The translations under genes were made by a program, and so were the position numbers. From PALSA-607 sp036510735 (lineage in GTDB: Bacteria; Actinomycetota; Actinomycetes; Acidothermales; Acidothermaceae), in the NCBI GenBank assembly GCA_036510735.1, contig DATCDK010000241.1, forward strand, positions 1 to 5,127: a DNA stretch of 5,127 bases, given 5' to 3'. The notes under the pieces are model-generated. The model was given only the letters and a program-made list of their open reading frames with translations. It was not told where the DNA came from and made no database searches. Position 1 is the stretch's first letter. Each line of letters begins with the position of its first letter. Shown one piece after another: positions 1 to 5,013 of the stretch.

Positions 1-31
1 GGGGTTATGTTTTGGCACTGACTTTTGCACG

Positions 32-43
32 CTGTTGAGTTCT
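32..43 (-). promoter_or_regulatory. boxC-like NusA-binding site in rrn leader
   Basis: The minus strand reads AGAACTCAACAG. It differs at one base from AGAACUCAAUAG, the Mycobacterium tuberculosis rRNA-leader RNA used in NusA-RNA crystal structures. In that system the KH domains of NusA bind the RNA and help form the antitermination complex that lets polymerase cross the untranslated rRNA genes. Here it lies about 50-60 bases downstream of the predicted start of the nearer promoter, in the expected leader position. The function is inferred from the near identity. Confidence 0.8.
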
Positions 44-52
44 CAAGGAACG
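40..52 (-). promoter_or_regulatory. boxA-like antitermination element
   Basis: The minus strand reads CGTTCCTTGAGAA. Aligned without gaps to the E. coli rrn boxA (TGCTCTTTAACAA) it matches at 8 of 13 positions. It directly abuts and slightly overlaps the boxC-like site, consistent with boxA preceding boxC. BoxA RNA is the NusB/NusE (S10) binding site in rRNA antitermination. The match is partial and the exact boxA limits in actinomycetes are less clear than boxC, so this is a plausible rather than certain call. Confidence 0.5.
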
Positions 53-68
53 GACGCGCACCTAGTAA

Positions 69-80
69 GGCCTTTCGGCC
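69..80 (-). other. GNRA-capped leader hairpin (possible boxB)
   Basis: The minus-strand RNA contains GGCC-GAAA-GGCC, a perfect 4-bp all-GC stem closed by a GAAA (GNRA) tetraloop, between the downstream promoter's start and the boxA/boxC block. Its position matches the small boxB stem-loop that precedes boxA in rrn leaders. No U-tract follows, so it is not an intrinsic terminator. The stem does not extend cleanly beyond 4 bp (C81 faces T68 on the transcript). Confidence 0.55.
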
Positions 81-100
81 GTTCTGGGGGCAACCTCTCC

Positions 101-129
101 AACTTAGCCGAGGGCACTGGTGGTGTCAA
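101..129 (-). promoter_or_regulatory. rrn promoter, downstream (P2), sigma-70/HrdB type
   Basis: The -35 box TTGACA (129-124) is perfect. A 17-base spacer leads to the -10 box TAAGTT (106-101), which fits the actinobacterial TAnnnT pattern. The predicted start is near 93-95, within GGAGAGGTTGCC. The TTGACA...TAAGTT pair followed shortly by a GTTGCCCC-type stretch resembles rrn promoters of actinomycetes as I recall them. This is the closest promoter to the 16S gene and probably the dominant one. Confidence 0.85.
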
Positions 130-233
130 ACCACGCAACGCTCTCCTCCACACGACCGCAACGGCCTTCGGCATCACGCCGATGACCGTCAATTTGATCG
201 GGGGAAGCCCGAGACCGGCCGCCATCGGCGTCC

Positions 234-248
234 GTTCCTCCCGGGAAC
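234..248 (-). other. 5'-end hairpin of the upstream rrn transcript
   Basis: The minus-strand RNA reads GUUCC-CGGGA-GGAAC, a perfect 5-bp stem with a 5-base loop. It starts at or one base after the predicted start site of the upstream promoter. The 3' half of the stem (238-234) is also part of the right arm of the long inverted repeat, so the local hairpin and the long-range pairing exclude each other. No U-tract follows. The structure is predicted only from complementarity. Confidence 0.45.
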
Positions 249-255
249 AAAGCGC

Positions 256-285
256 AGTTTACGAGTGCCCGAGCGGGCCGGTCAA
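256..285 (-). promoter_or_regulatory. rrn promoter, upstream (P1), sigma-70/HrdB type
   Basis: The -35 box is TTGACC (285-280), followed by an 18-base spacer and the -10 box TAAACT (261-256), matching TAnnnT. The predicted start is near 249. The -35 box begins 22 bases beyond the tyrS stop codon, so the promoter occupies nearly all the space between that gene and the rest of the rrn control region. The spacer contains a GCCC-GCTC-GGGC inverted repeat (277-266). Multiple tandem promoters are usual for rrn operons; this one is about 155 bases upstream of the second. Confidence 0.75.
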
Positions 286-307
286 ATCCCCGCGGATCGG
301 CTTCGGT

Positions 308-1594
308 TCAGCGATCCGCACGCGCTCCCACGACCGAGCGTTTCCCGCGGCGGATCACGACCCACCGCCCGTGCAAGAGGTCAGCGGTCTGCAGGGCGGC
401 GTCGGGGTCGGTGACCTTGGTGTTGTTGATGTAGACGCCACCTTCCACGACTGCCCGGCGAGCGGCCGACCTGGAGTCGACGAGTTCAGTGGCGATCAAG
501 ACATCGAGCACGGCCGGCAGCGGGTCAGCGGCGATCGCGACAACTCCCGTCTCCGACAGAGCGGCGGCGAGGGTGGCTTCGTCGAGATCGGCCAGCTCTC
601 CGCGACCGAATAGCGCGGCGCTAGCCGCGACCGCCCGAGCGCACTCGTCCGCACCGTGGACCAGCGTCGTCAGCTCCTCAGCGAGGGCGCGCTGGGCCTC
701 GCGCGCAGCGGGGCGCTGGGAGACCGCAGCCTCCAACTCCTCGATCTCTTCCCGTGGCCGCAGGCTGAAGATCTTCAGGTAGCCGACCACGTCGCGGTCG
801 TCGCTGTTGATCCAGAACTGGTAGAAGGCGTATGGCGAAGTCATCTCCGCCTCGAGCCAGATCGTGCCCGATTCGGTCTTGCCGAACTTGGTCCCGTCGG
901 CCTTGGTGATCAACGGGGTGGCCAACGCGTGCGCCGACGCGCCTTCGACGCGGTGAATGAGGTCGAGACCAGCAGTCAGGTTGCCCCACTGGTCACTCCC
1001 GCCCGTCTGCAACGTGCACCCGTGCCGGCGGTAGAGCTCGAGGAAGTCGAGCCCCTGCAGGATCTGGTAGCTGAACTCCGTGTAACTGATGCCGACATCG
1101 GAGTTCAACCGGGCGCTGACGGCCTCTTTGGCCAGCATTTTGTTGACTCGGAAATGCTTTCCGATATTGCGCAGCAAATCGATAGCGGAAAGGCTCGCCG
1201 TCCAATCGAGGTTATTGACCGTCACCGCGGGCTGGGCCGCCTGTCCCCCGCCGAAATCAAGAAATGGCCCGACCTGGCGCTTGATCTTCTCGACCCAGTC
1301 CGCCACGGTCTCGGGGTCGTTCAGTTGCCGCTCGGAGTTCTCCTTCGGGTCTCCGATCAGCCCAGTGGCGCCGCCGACGAGTGCGAGCGGCCGGTGCCCG
1401 GCGTCCTGGAAACGCCGCAGCGTGAGGATCTGGACGAGGTTTCCCAGATGCAAGCTCGGGGCCGTCGGATCAAAGCCGCAGTAGAGCGTGATCGGCCCCT
1501 CGTCGAGTGCGGCACGGAGCGCGCCGAGGTCGGTGCTCACGGCGATCAGGCCACGCCACGCGAGGTCGTCAAGGAAATGGGGGGGTTGGGTCAC
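308..1594 (-). CDS. tyrS: Tyrosyl-tRNA synthetase (class I)
   Basis: It charges tRNA-Tyr with tyrosine using ATP, in the cytoplasm. The 428-residue product is a full-length bacterial TyrRS. Near the N-terminus is YCGFDPTAPSLHLGN (38-52), with the tyrosine-pocket Y38 and the HIGH motif as HLGN (49-52). Y176, Q180 and D183 align with the tyrosine-binding Y169, Q173 and D176 of the Bacillus stearothermophilus enzyme. GGSDQWGN lies at 198-205 and the KMSKS loop is KFGKT (236-240). An S4-type RNA-binding domain fills roughly 361-420. I chose the GTG at 1594 because AAGGA sits 7 bases upstream and the product begins TQPPHFLDDLAWRGL, a normal TyrRS start. An in-frame ATG at 1612 would add six residues but has no clear ribosome binding site. 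The gene starts 26 bases after the mpg stop, so it is probably cotranscribed with it. No T-box leader is visible. Confidence 0.97.
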   Translation of the reverse strand: MTQPPHFLDDLAWRGLIAVSTDLGALRAALDEGPITLYCGFDPTAPSLHLGNLVQILTLRRFQDAGHRPLALVGGATGLIGDPKENSERQLNDPETVADWVEKIKRQVGPFLDFGGGQAAQPAVTVNNLDWTASLSAIDLLRNIGKHFRVNKMLAKEAVSARLNSDVGISYTEFSYQILQGLDFLELYRRHGCTLQTGGSDQWGNLTAGLDLIHRVEGASAHALATPLITKADGTKFGKTESGTIWLEAEMTSPYAFYQFWINSDDRDVVGYLKIFSLRPREEIEELEAAVSQRPAAREAQRALAEELTTLVHGADECARAVAASAALFGRGELADLDEATLAAALSETGVVAIAADPLPAVLDVLIATELVDSRSAARRAVVEGGVYINNTKVTDPDAALQTADLLHGRWVVIRRGKRSVVGARADR

Positions 1595-1601
1595 GCCCGA
1601 A

Positions 1602-1606
1602 TCCTT
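1602..1606 (-). promoter_or_regulatory. Ribosome binding site deciding the tyrS start
   Basis: AAGGA on the minus strand ends 7 bases before GTG 1594. It lies inside the coding stretch that would follow the alternative ATG at 1612, and the bases before that ATG (GAGCGCTGACGTCGCCG) contain no comparable motif. This favours the GTG start. Confidence 0.7.
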
Positions 1607-1620
1607 GCGCATCGGCGACG

Positions 1621-2253
1621 TCAGCGCTCGGACGGCTTGGCAGGACGGCGTTTCTCGACGTGCGCGCGGTACGGAGAGACGGTCGGCTCGCCGTCCAGCC
1701 AGAAGCGCCAGGGAGTCTCCGCGCCCGCTGACAGTCCGACCCGCGGGCCGGCAAGCACGTGACGCGGGCTGCGGCTCCGTCCGCGGCGCACTCGCAGCGG
1801 ACCGGCCGGGTCGCATGCGTCGAGCCCGTATTCGGCGCGCCCGACTCCGAGCGCGACGGTGAGACGGGCCGGTCCGCGTGCGAGATCTCGGGATGACGAG
1901 CCACGGCGCAGCGTCGCCAGTTCGATGCCTTCGACGACCTCGGCCGCCCGGAGCAACACGGCGGCCGCCGTGCCCACACCGTCGCAGACCAGATTCATGC
2001 AGTAGTGCATGCCGTAGGTGAAGTAGACGTACACGTAGCCCGGCTCACCGAACATGATCGAGTTGCGTGGCGTGAGGCCCCGATACGCGTGCGATCCGGG
2101 GTCGAGGTCACCTTGGTACGCCTCGACCTCGGTCAGGCGTACCGCGACAAGACCTTCGGCGGTCTCGTGCTCGATCACGCACCCGAGCAGGTCGGGCGCG
2201 ACAGCGGCGGCTGGGCGGTCGAAGAACGACCGCTTTAAAACACGACCTGTCAT
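1621..2253 (-). CDS. mpg: 3-methyladenine DNA glycosylase, AAG/MPG family
   Basis: A base-excision repair enzyme that cuts the N-glycosidic bond of alkylated and deaminated purines (3-methyladenine, hypoxanthine). The 210-residue product is typical of the bacterial AAG fold. TEVEAYQG (41-48) carries E44, which aligns with catalytic E125 of human AAG, and Y46 (human Y127); H55 matches H136. YVYVYFTYGMHYCMN (73-87) contains Y77 and Y80, matching Y159 and the base-displacing Y162, and N87 matching N169. GPARL (127-131), GPRVGL (169-174) and PWRFW (181-185) follow as in the family. The ATG at 2253 has GAAGG 7 bases upstream. The frame stays open further upstream across the end of argH but without AAG-like sequence. 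It lies 52 bases after argH and 26 before tyrS, so it probably shares their transcript. The C-terminal tail (about 196-210) is basic and likely flexible. Confidence 0.95.
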   Translation of the reverse strand: MTGRVLKRSFFDRPAAAVAPDLLGCVIEHETAEGLVAVRLTEVEAYQGDLDPGSHAYRGLTPRNSIMFGEPGYVYVYFTYGMHYCMNLVCDGVGTAAAVLLRAAEVVEGIELATLRRGSSSRDLARGPARLTVALGVGRAEYGLDACDPAGPLRVRRGRSRSPRHVLAGPRVGLSAGAETPWRFWLDGEPTVSPYRAHVEKRRPAKPSER

Positions 2254-2305
2254 CGCGATGCCTTCGCAGCCCGCAGTGCTGCTCCGAATCGCCTCAGCAC
2301 GACAC
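2254..2305 (-). other. argH-mpg intercistronic gap with a weak stem-loop
   Basis: This is the largest gap between the genes here. The RNA contains GUGCUG (2300-2295) and CAGCAC (2281-2276), a perfect 6-bp stem with a 13-base loop. There is no run of U after it, so it is not a convincing intrinsic terminator. I see no -35/-10 pair giving mpg its own promoter. It could be a processing or stability element, or chance. Confidence 0.35.
2261..2265 (-). promoter_or_regulatory. Ribosome binding site of mpg
   Basis: GAAGG on the minus strand ends 7 bases before ATG 2253. It supports the start used for mpg over the in-frame upstream extension into argH. Confidence 0.6.
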
Positions 2306-3757
2306 TCAGGGCTGCGAACCGTTGGAGGCGGTCGCCCATGCCAGCTGACTGGATATTCGCGAGCGCAGGTCGGCCGTCTGTTCGGCGACCCGCTCGGGTG
2401 CGGTGCCCCCACGCGCCGAGCGAGCGGCGAGCGCGCCCCGCACAGAGAGCACTGACCGAATTCCGGGTGTGAGATGTGGCGAGAGCTCAGCAAGTTGCGC
2501 GTCGTCGACGTCGGGCAGGTCACAACCGTGTTGGGCGCACCACGCAACCAACCGCCCGACGGCCTCGTGCGCCTCGCGAAACGGAACGCCCCGACGTACC
2601 AAATCCTCAGCGACGTCTGTCGCTAGAGCGAATCCTTCGGGTGCAGCCGCCGCCAGTCGGTCGGTGTCGATGCGCATCGTTGCGATCATGCCGGTGACCG
2701 CCGGCAGCAACACGAGCAGCGTGTCGAGCGAGTCGAACACGGGTTCCTTGTCCTCTTGCAGGTCCCGGTCGTAGGCGAGCGGGAGGCCCTTGAGCACGGT
2801 GAGGATCGCGGTCAGATTGCCGACGAGGCGGCCAGTCTTCCCGCGGGCTAGCTCCGCGACGTCCGGATTCTTTTTCTGCGGCATGATCGACGACCCGGTA
2901 GCGAAGCTGTCGTCCAGTTCTACCCAGCGGAATTCCCGGCTGGTCCACAGCACGATCTCCTCGCCGATACGCGACAGGTGAATCCCCACCATCGCCGCAC
3001 AAAACGCGAACTCGGCGGCGAAATCCCGGTCGCTCACAGCGTCCATCGAGTTTGCAGCGGACGACGTGAAGCCGAGCTCATGTGCGGTCGTGACCGGGTC
3101 AAGTGGCAACGACGATCCGGCAAGTGCGCCGGCACCCAGCGGCGAGATTGCTGTCCGCAAGTCCCAGTCGCGCAACCGGTCGACGTCGCGTGCGAACGCC
3201 TGCACGTGCGCGAGCAGATGATGGGCGAACAACACGGGCTGCGCATGTTGCAGGTGCGTCATGCCGGGCGCGGGCGCGTCCTTGTGCCGCTCGGCGACGT
3301 CGACGAGAGCAGTTTCGAGCTCTGCCAGCCGCTGCACGAGCAGCCGGACGTGCGCGCGCAGATACAGCCGCAGGTCAGTGGCAATCTGATCGTTGCGGCT
3401 TCGACCGGCCCGCAGCTTGCCGCCAAGCGGCCCGAGTCGCTCAATCAACCCACGCTCGAGGGCGGTATGCACGTCCTCGTCGGCAACGGTGGGGACGAAC
3501 GCGCCCGACTGGCAGGCGGCATCGAGGTCGTCGAGGGCCCCGACCATCAGCCGCAGTTCATCGTCGTCCAGCAGGCCGGCCCGGTGCAGCACGCGCGCAT
3601 GCGCCCGCGAGCTCATCAGGTCATACGGCGCGAGGCGCCAGTCGAAATGCACCGACACCGACAATGCCGCGAGCGCGGCCGCCGGACCACCCTCAAACCG
3701 GCCGCCCCAGAGCCGCAAGGGCTCAGTTGCGGTCGGGTCGGCGCCGGGATCCGTCAT
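2306..3757 (-). CDS. argH: Argininosuccinate lyase
   Basis: It splits argininosuccinate into arginine and fumarate, the last step of arginine synthesis, as a cytoplasmic homotetramer of the aspartase/fumarase superfamily. The 483-residue product is slightly longer than the common 460-470, from a short N-terminal tail before LRLWGGRF (15-21). Family regions in order: GRSRNDQ (118-124); THLQHAQP (167-174), with the conserved active-site His region; and the signature GSSIMPQKKNPD (288-299), whose serine loop supplies the catalytic Ser in this family; then EDKEPVFD (335-342). The ATG at 3757 follows the argG stop by only 4 bases (TGATCGGATG), and its GGGAG site (3771-3767) lies inside the last codons of argG. 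This points to translational coupling and a balanced supply of the two enzymes. Confidence 0.97.
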   Translation of the reverse strand: MTDPGADPTATEPLRLWGGRFEGGPAAALAALSVSVHFDWRLAPYDLMSSRAHARVLHRAGLLDDDELRLMVGALDDLDAACQSGAFVPTVADEDVHTALERGLIERLGPLGGKLRAGRSRNDQIATDLRLYLRAHVRLLVQRLAELETALVDVAERHKDAPAPGMTHLQHAQPVLFAHHLLAHVQAFARDVDRLRDWDLRTAISPLGAGALAGSSLPLDPVTTAHELGFTSSAANSMDAVSDRDFAAEFAFCAAMVGIHLSRIGEEIVLWTSREFRWVELDDSFATGSSIMPQKKNPDVAELARGKTGRLVGNLTAILTVLKGLPLAYDRDLQEDKEPVFDSLDTLLVLLPAVTGMIATMRIDTDRLAAAAPEGFALATDVAEDLVRRGVPFREAHEAVGRLVAWCAQHGCDLPDVDDAQLAELSPHLTPGIRSVLSVRGALAARSARGGTAPERVAEQTADLRSRISSQLAWATASNGSQP

Positions 3758-3761
3758 CCGA

Positions 3762-4985
3762 TCAGGCTCCCGTGACTGACGAGCCGTTTTTCACCGCGAG
3801 GTCGCGGCGTGCAGCGGTCTTGCTCGGGAGTCCCCACAACTCCACGAATCCCTTGGCCAGCGACTGGTCGAAGACGTCGCCTGTGTCGTACGTGGCGAGC
3901 TTGTAGTCGTACAGGGACTCGGGGCTGCGGCGTCCGGTCACGACGGCGCGACCACCGTGCAACGTCATTCGGATGTCGCCGGTGACGTGAAGCTGCGAGA
4001 ACGCGATGAACTCGTCGAGCGCGTACTTCAGCGGCGAGAACCACAGGCCGTCGTAGACCAGTTCGCCCCACCGCTGCTCAACCTGCTTCTTGAATCTGGC
4101 CAGGTCGCGTTCGGTGGTGACGTTCTCCAGCTCCTGGTGCGCGGTGATCAGGGCGAGCGCGCCAGGGGCTTCGTAGACCTCTCGACTCTTGATGCCGACC
4201 AGGCGGTCCTCGACCATGTCGAGCCGGCCAACTCCTTGCGCACCCGCGCGCGTGTTCAGTTCGGAGATTGCTTGCAGCACCGTCACCGGCCGGCCGTCGA
4301 TCGCCGTCGGCTTGCCGTGCTCGAAGCTGATGACGACTTCGTCGGGCTCGCGCGGGGTTGCCGGGTTCGATGTGTAGGCGTAGATGTCTTCTATAGGCGC
4401 GTTCCAGATGTCCTCGAGGAAACCGGTTTCGATCGCGCGGCCCCACACGTTGGAGTCGATCGAGTACGGCGACTTCTTGTTCACGTCGATCGGCAGGCCC
4501 TTCTCCTCGGCAAACGCGATCGCCTTGTCACGGGTCATGCCCGAGTCGCGGACTGGAGCGAGCACGGTGAGATTCGGATCGAGCGCGCCGATGCCGACCT
4601 CGAACCTGACCTGGTCGTTGCCCTTGCCGGTGCTGCCGTGGGCGACCCTGGTTGCGCCGAACTGGTGAGCGGCCGCGACGAGGTGCTTGTTGATGACCGG
4701 GCGCGAGAGCGCAGACACCAGCGGGTAGCGCTCCATGTACAAGGCGTTGGCCTTGATCGCAGGAAGGCAGTAGTCGTCGGCGAACTCGTCTTTCGCGTCG
4801 ACAACGATCGCCTCGACCGCACCGCAGGCAAGTGCGCGCTCGCGGACGACGTTCATGTCTTCGCCGCCCTGGCCGACATCGGCCGCGACCGCGATGACCT
4901 CCGCCCCGGTCTCGGCCGCGATCCAGCCAATGCACACCGAGGTGTCGAGACCTCCTGAATAGGCGAGTACGACGCGCTCTGTCAC
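3762..4985 (-). CDS. argG: Argininosuccinate synthase
   Basis: It joins citrulline and aspartate at the cost of ATP to give argininosuccinate, the substrate of the argH product encoded next. The 407-residue protein has the usual length of the bacterial short form. The N-type ATP pyrophosphatase P-loop is AYSGGLDTS (8-16). AHGSTGKGNDQVRFE (115-129) is the second family signature, in the ATP/citrulline/aspartate site. SIDSNVWGRAIE (175-186) and VYDGLWFSP (310-318) also match the family, and the C-terminal tetramerisation region is present. I chose the GTG at 4985 because GGAG (4996-4993) sits 7 bases upstream and translation then begins TERVVLAYSGG, the normal ArgG start. A longer in-frame reading from ATG 5066 overlaps argR and looks unlike the family. 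It follows argR by 28 bases with no promoter or ARG box visible in the gap, so control probably comes from upstream of the window. Confidence 0.98.
   Translation of the reverse strand: MTERVVLAYSGGLDTSVCIGWIAAETGAEVIAVAADVGQGGEDMNVVRERALACGAVEAIVVDAKDEFADDYCLPAIKANALYMERYPLVSALSRPVINKHLVAAAHQFGATRVAHGSTGKGNDQVRFEVGIGALDPNLTVLAPVRDSGMTRDKAIAFAEEKGLPIDVNKKSPYSIDSNVWGRAIETGFLEDIWNAPIEDIYAYTSNPATPREPDEVVISFEHGKPTAIDGRPVTVLQAISELNTRAGAQGVGRLDMVEDRLVGIKSREVYEAPGALALITAHQELENVTTERDLARFKKQVEQRWGELVYDGLWFSPLKYALDEFIAFSQLHVTGDIRMTLHGGRAVVTGRRSPESLYDYKLATYDTGDVFDQSLAKGFVELWGLPSKTAARRDLAVKNGSSVTGA
3767..3771 (-). promoter_or_regulatory. Ribosome binding site of argH within argG
   Basis: GGGAG on the minus strand lies within the final codons of argG, 9 bases before ATG 3757. 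A ribosome finishing argG would clear this site and stop 4 bases from the next start. Confidence 0.6.
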
Positions 4986-4992
4986 TAAACTT

Positions 4993-4996
4993 CTCC
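4993..4996 (-). promoter_or_regulatory. Ribosome binding site deciding the argG start
   Basis: GGAG on the minus strand, extended as GGAGAAG, ends 7 bases (AAGTTTA) before GTG 4985. It selects the GTG over the upstream in-frame ATG at 5066, which lies inside argR. Confidence 0.7.
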
Positions 4997-5013
4997 AGTG
5001 GTAGTGGGCGGGA

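Larger units (their letters stand above)
1..94 (-). other. rRNA operon leader (upstream of 16S rRNA), partial
   Basis: This is the transcribed leader of a ribosomal RNA operon reading leftwards; the 16S gene itself is outside the window. Read on the minus strand it runs from the predicted start site of the downstream promoter (about position 94) through GGTTGCCCCC, a GGCC-GAAA-GGCC hairpin, and the block CTTGAGAACTCAACAGCGTG followed by CAAAAGTCAGTGCC. From memory, the GAGAACTCAACAGCGTG block is a hallmark of actinobacterial rrn leaders (Streptomyces and relatives). No open frame with gene-like properties crosses it. The assignment rests on recognising this block plus the two promoters upstream. 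The left boundary cannot be set because neither the RNase III stem nor the 16S start is present. Confidence 0.88.
46..239. repeat. 12-bp inverted repeat spanning the rrn promoter region (arms 46-57 and 228-239)
   Basis: The plus strand reads AGGAACGGACGC at 46-57 and its exact reverse complement GCGTCCGTTCCT at 228-239, with one further G-U pair possible in RNA (240 with 45). In a transcript from the upstream promoter (start near 249) the right arm lies about 10 bases from the 5' end and could pair with the left arm, which covers the first part of the boxA-like element. The downstream promoter lies between the arms, so its transcripts carry only the left arm. The repeat is directly visible; a regulatory role is inferred. 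Confidence 0.7.

Noticed and set aside
187..192. A TTGACG -35-like box between the two rrn promoters (minus strand)
   Set aside because: With a 16-18 base spacer the sequence is GC-rich (around GAAGGC) with no TAnnnT -10 box, so I do not call a third promoter.
35..613. Plus-strand open frame (192 codons) across the rrn leader and the tyrS 3' end
   Set aside because: It covers two well-supported promoters, the boxC site and the antisense of the TyrRS S4 domain. The translation looks like no protein family I know.
656..1762. Long plus-strand open frame (368 codons) opposite tyrS and mpg
   Set aside because: It is antisense to clearly conserved coding sequence. In high-GC DNA the complementary frame stays open because of third-position GC bias. 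The translation shows no recognisable domain and I saw no convincing ribosome binding site.
1595..1816. N-terminal extension of tyrS by 74 residues into mpg
   Set aside because: The added sequence is R/A/P-rich, antisense-like and overlaps the conserved C-terminal part of mpg in another frame. The GTG at 1594 has a good ribosome binding site.
2978..3906. Overlapping plus-strand open frames (265 and 267 codons) opposite argH
   Set aside because: They are antisense to intact argH, rich in R, A and P, and overlap each other in different frames, as expected of composition artefacts.
3957..4958. Long plus-strand open frame (333 codons) opposite argG
   Set aside because: Same GC-bias shadow; the argG frame carries every family motif, while this one has a low-complexity D/V/R-rich composition with no family resemblance.
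4986..5013. ARG box or promoter in the argR-argG gap
   Set aside because: The 28 bases contain only a C-rich stretch and the argG ribosome binding site; there is no A/T-rich palindrome of the ArgR operator type and no -35/-10 pair.
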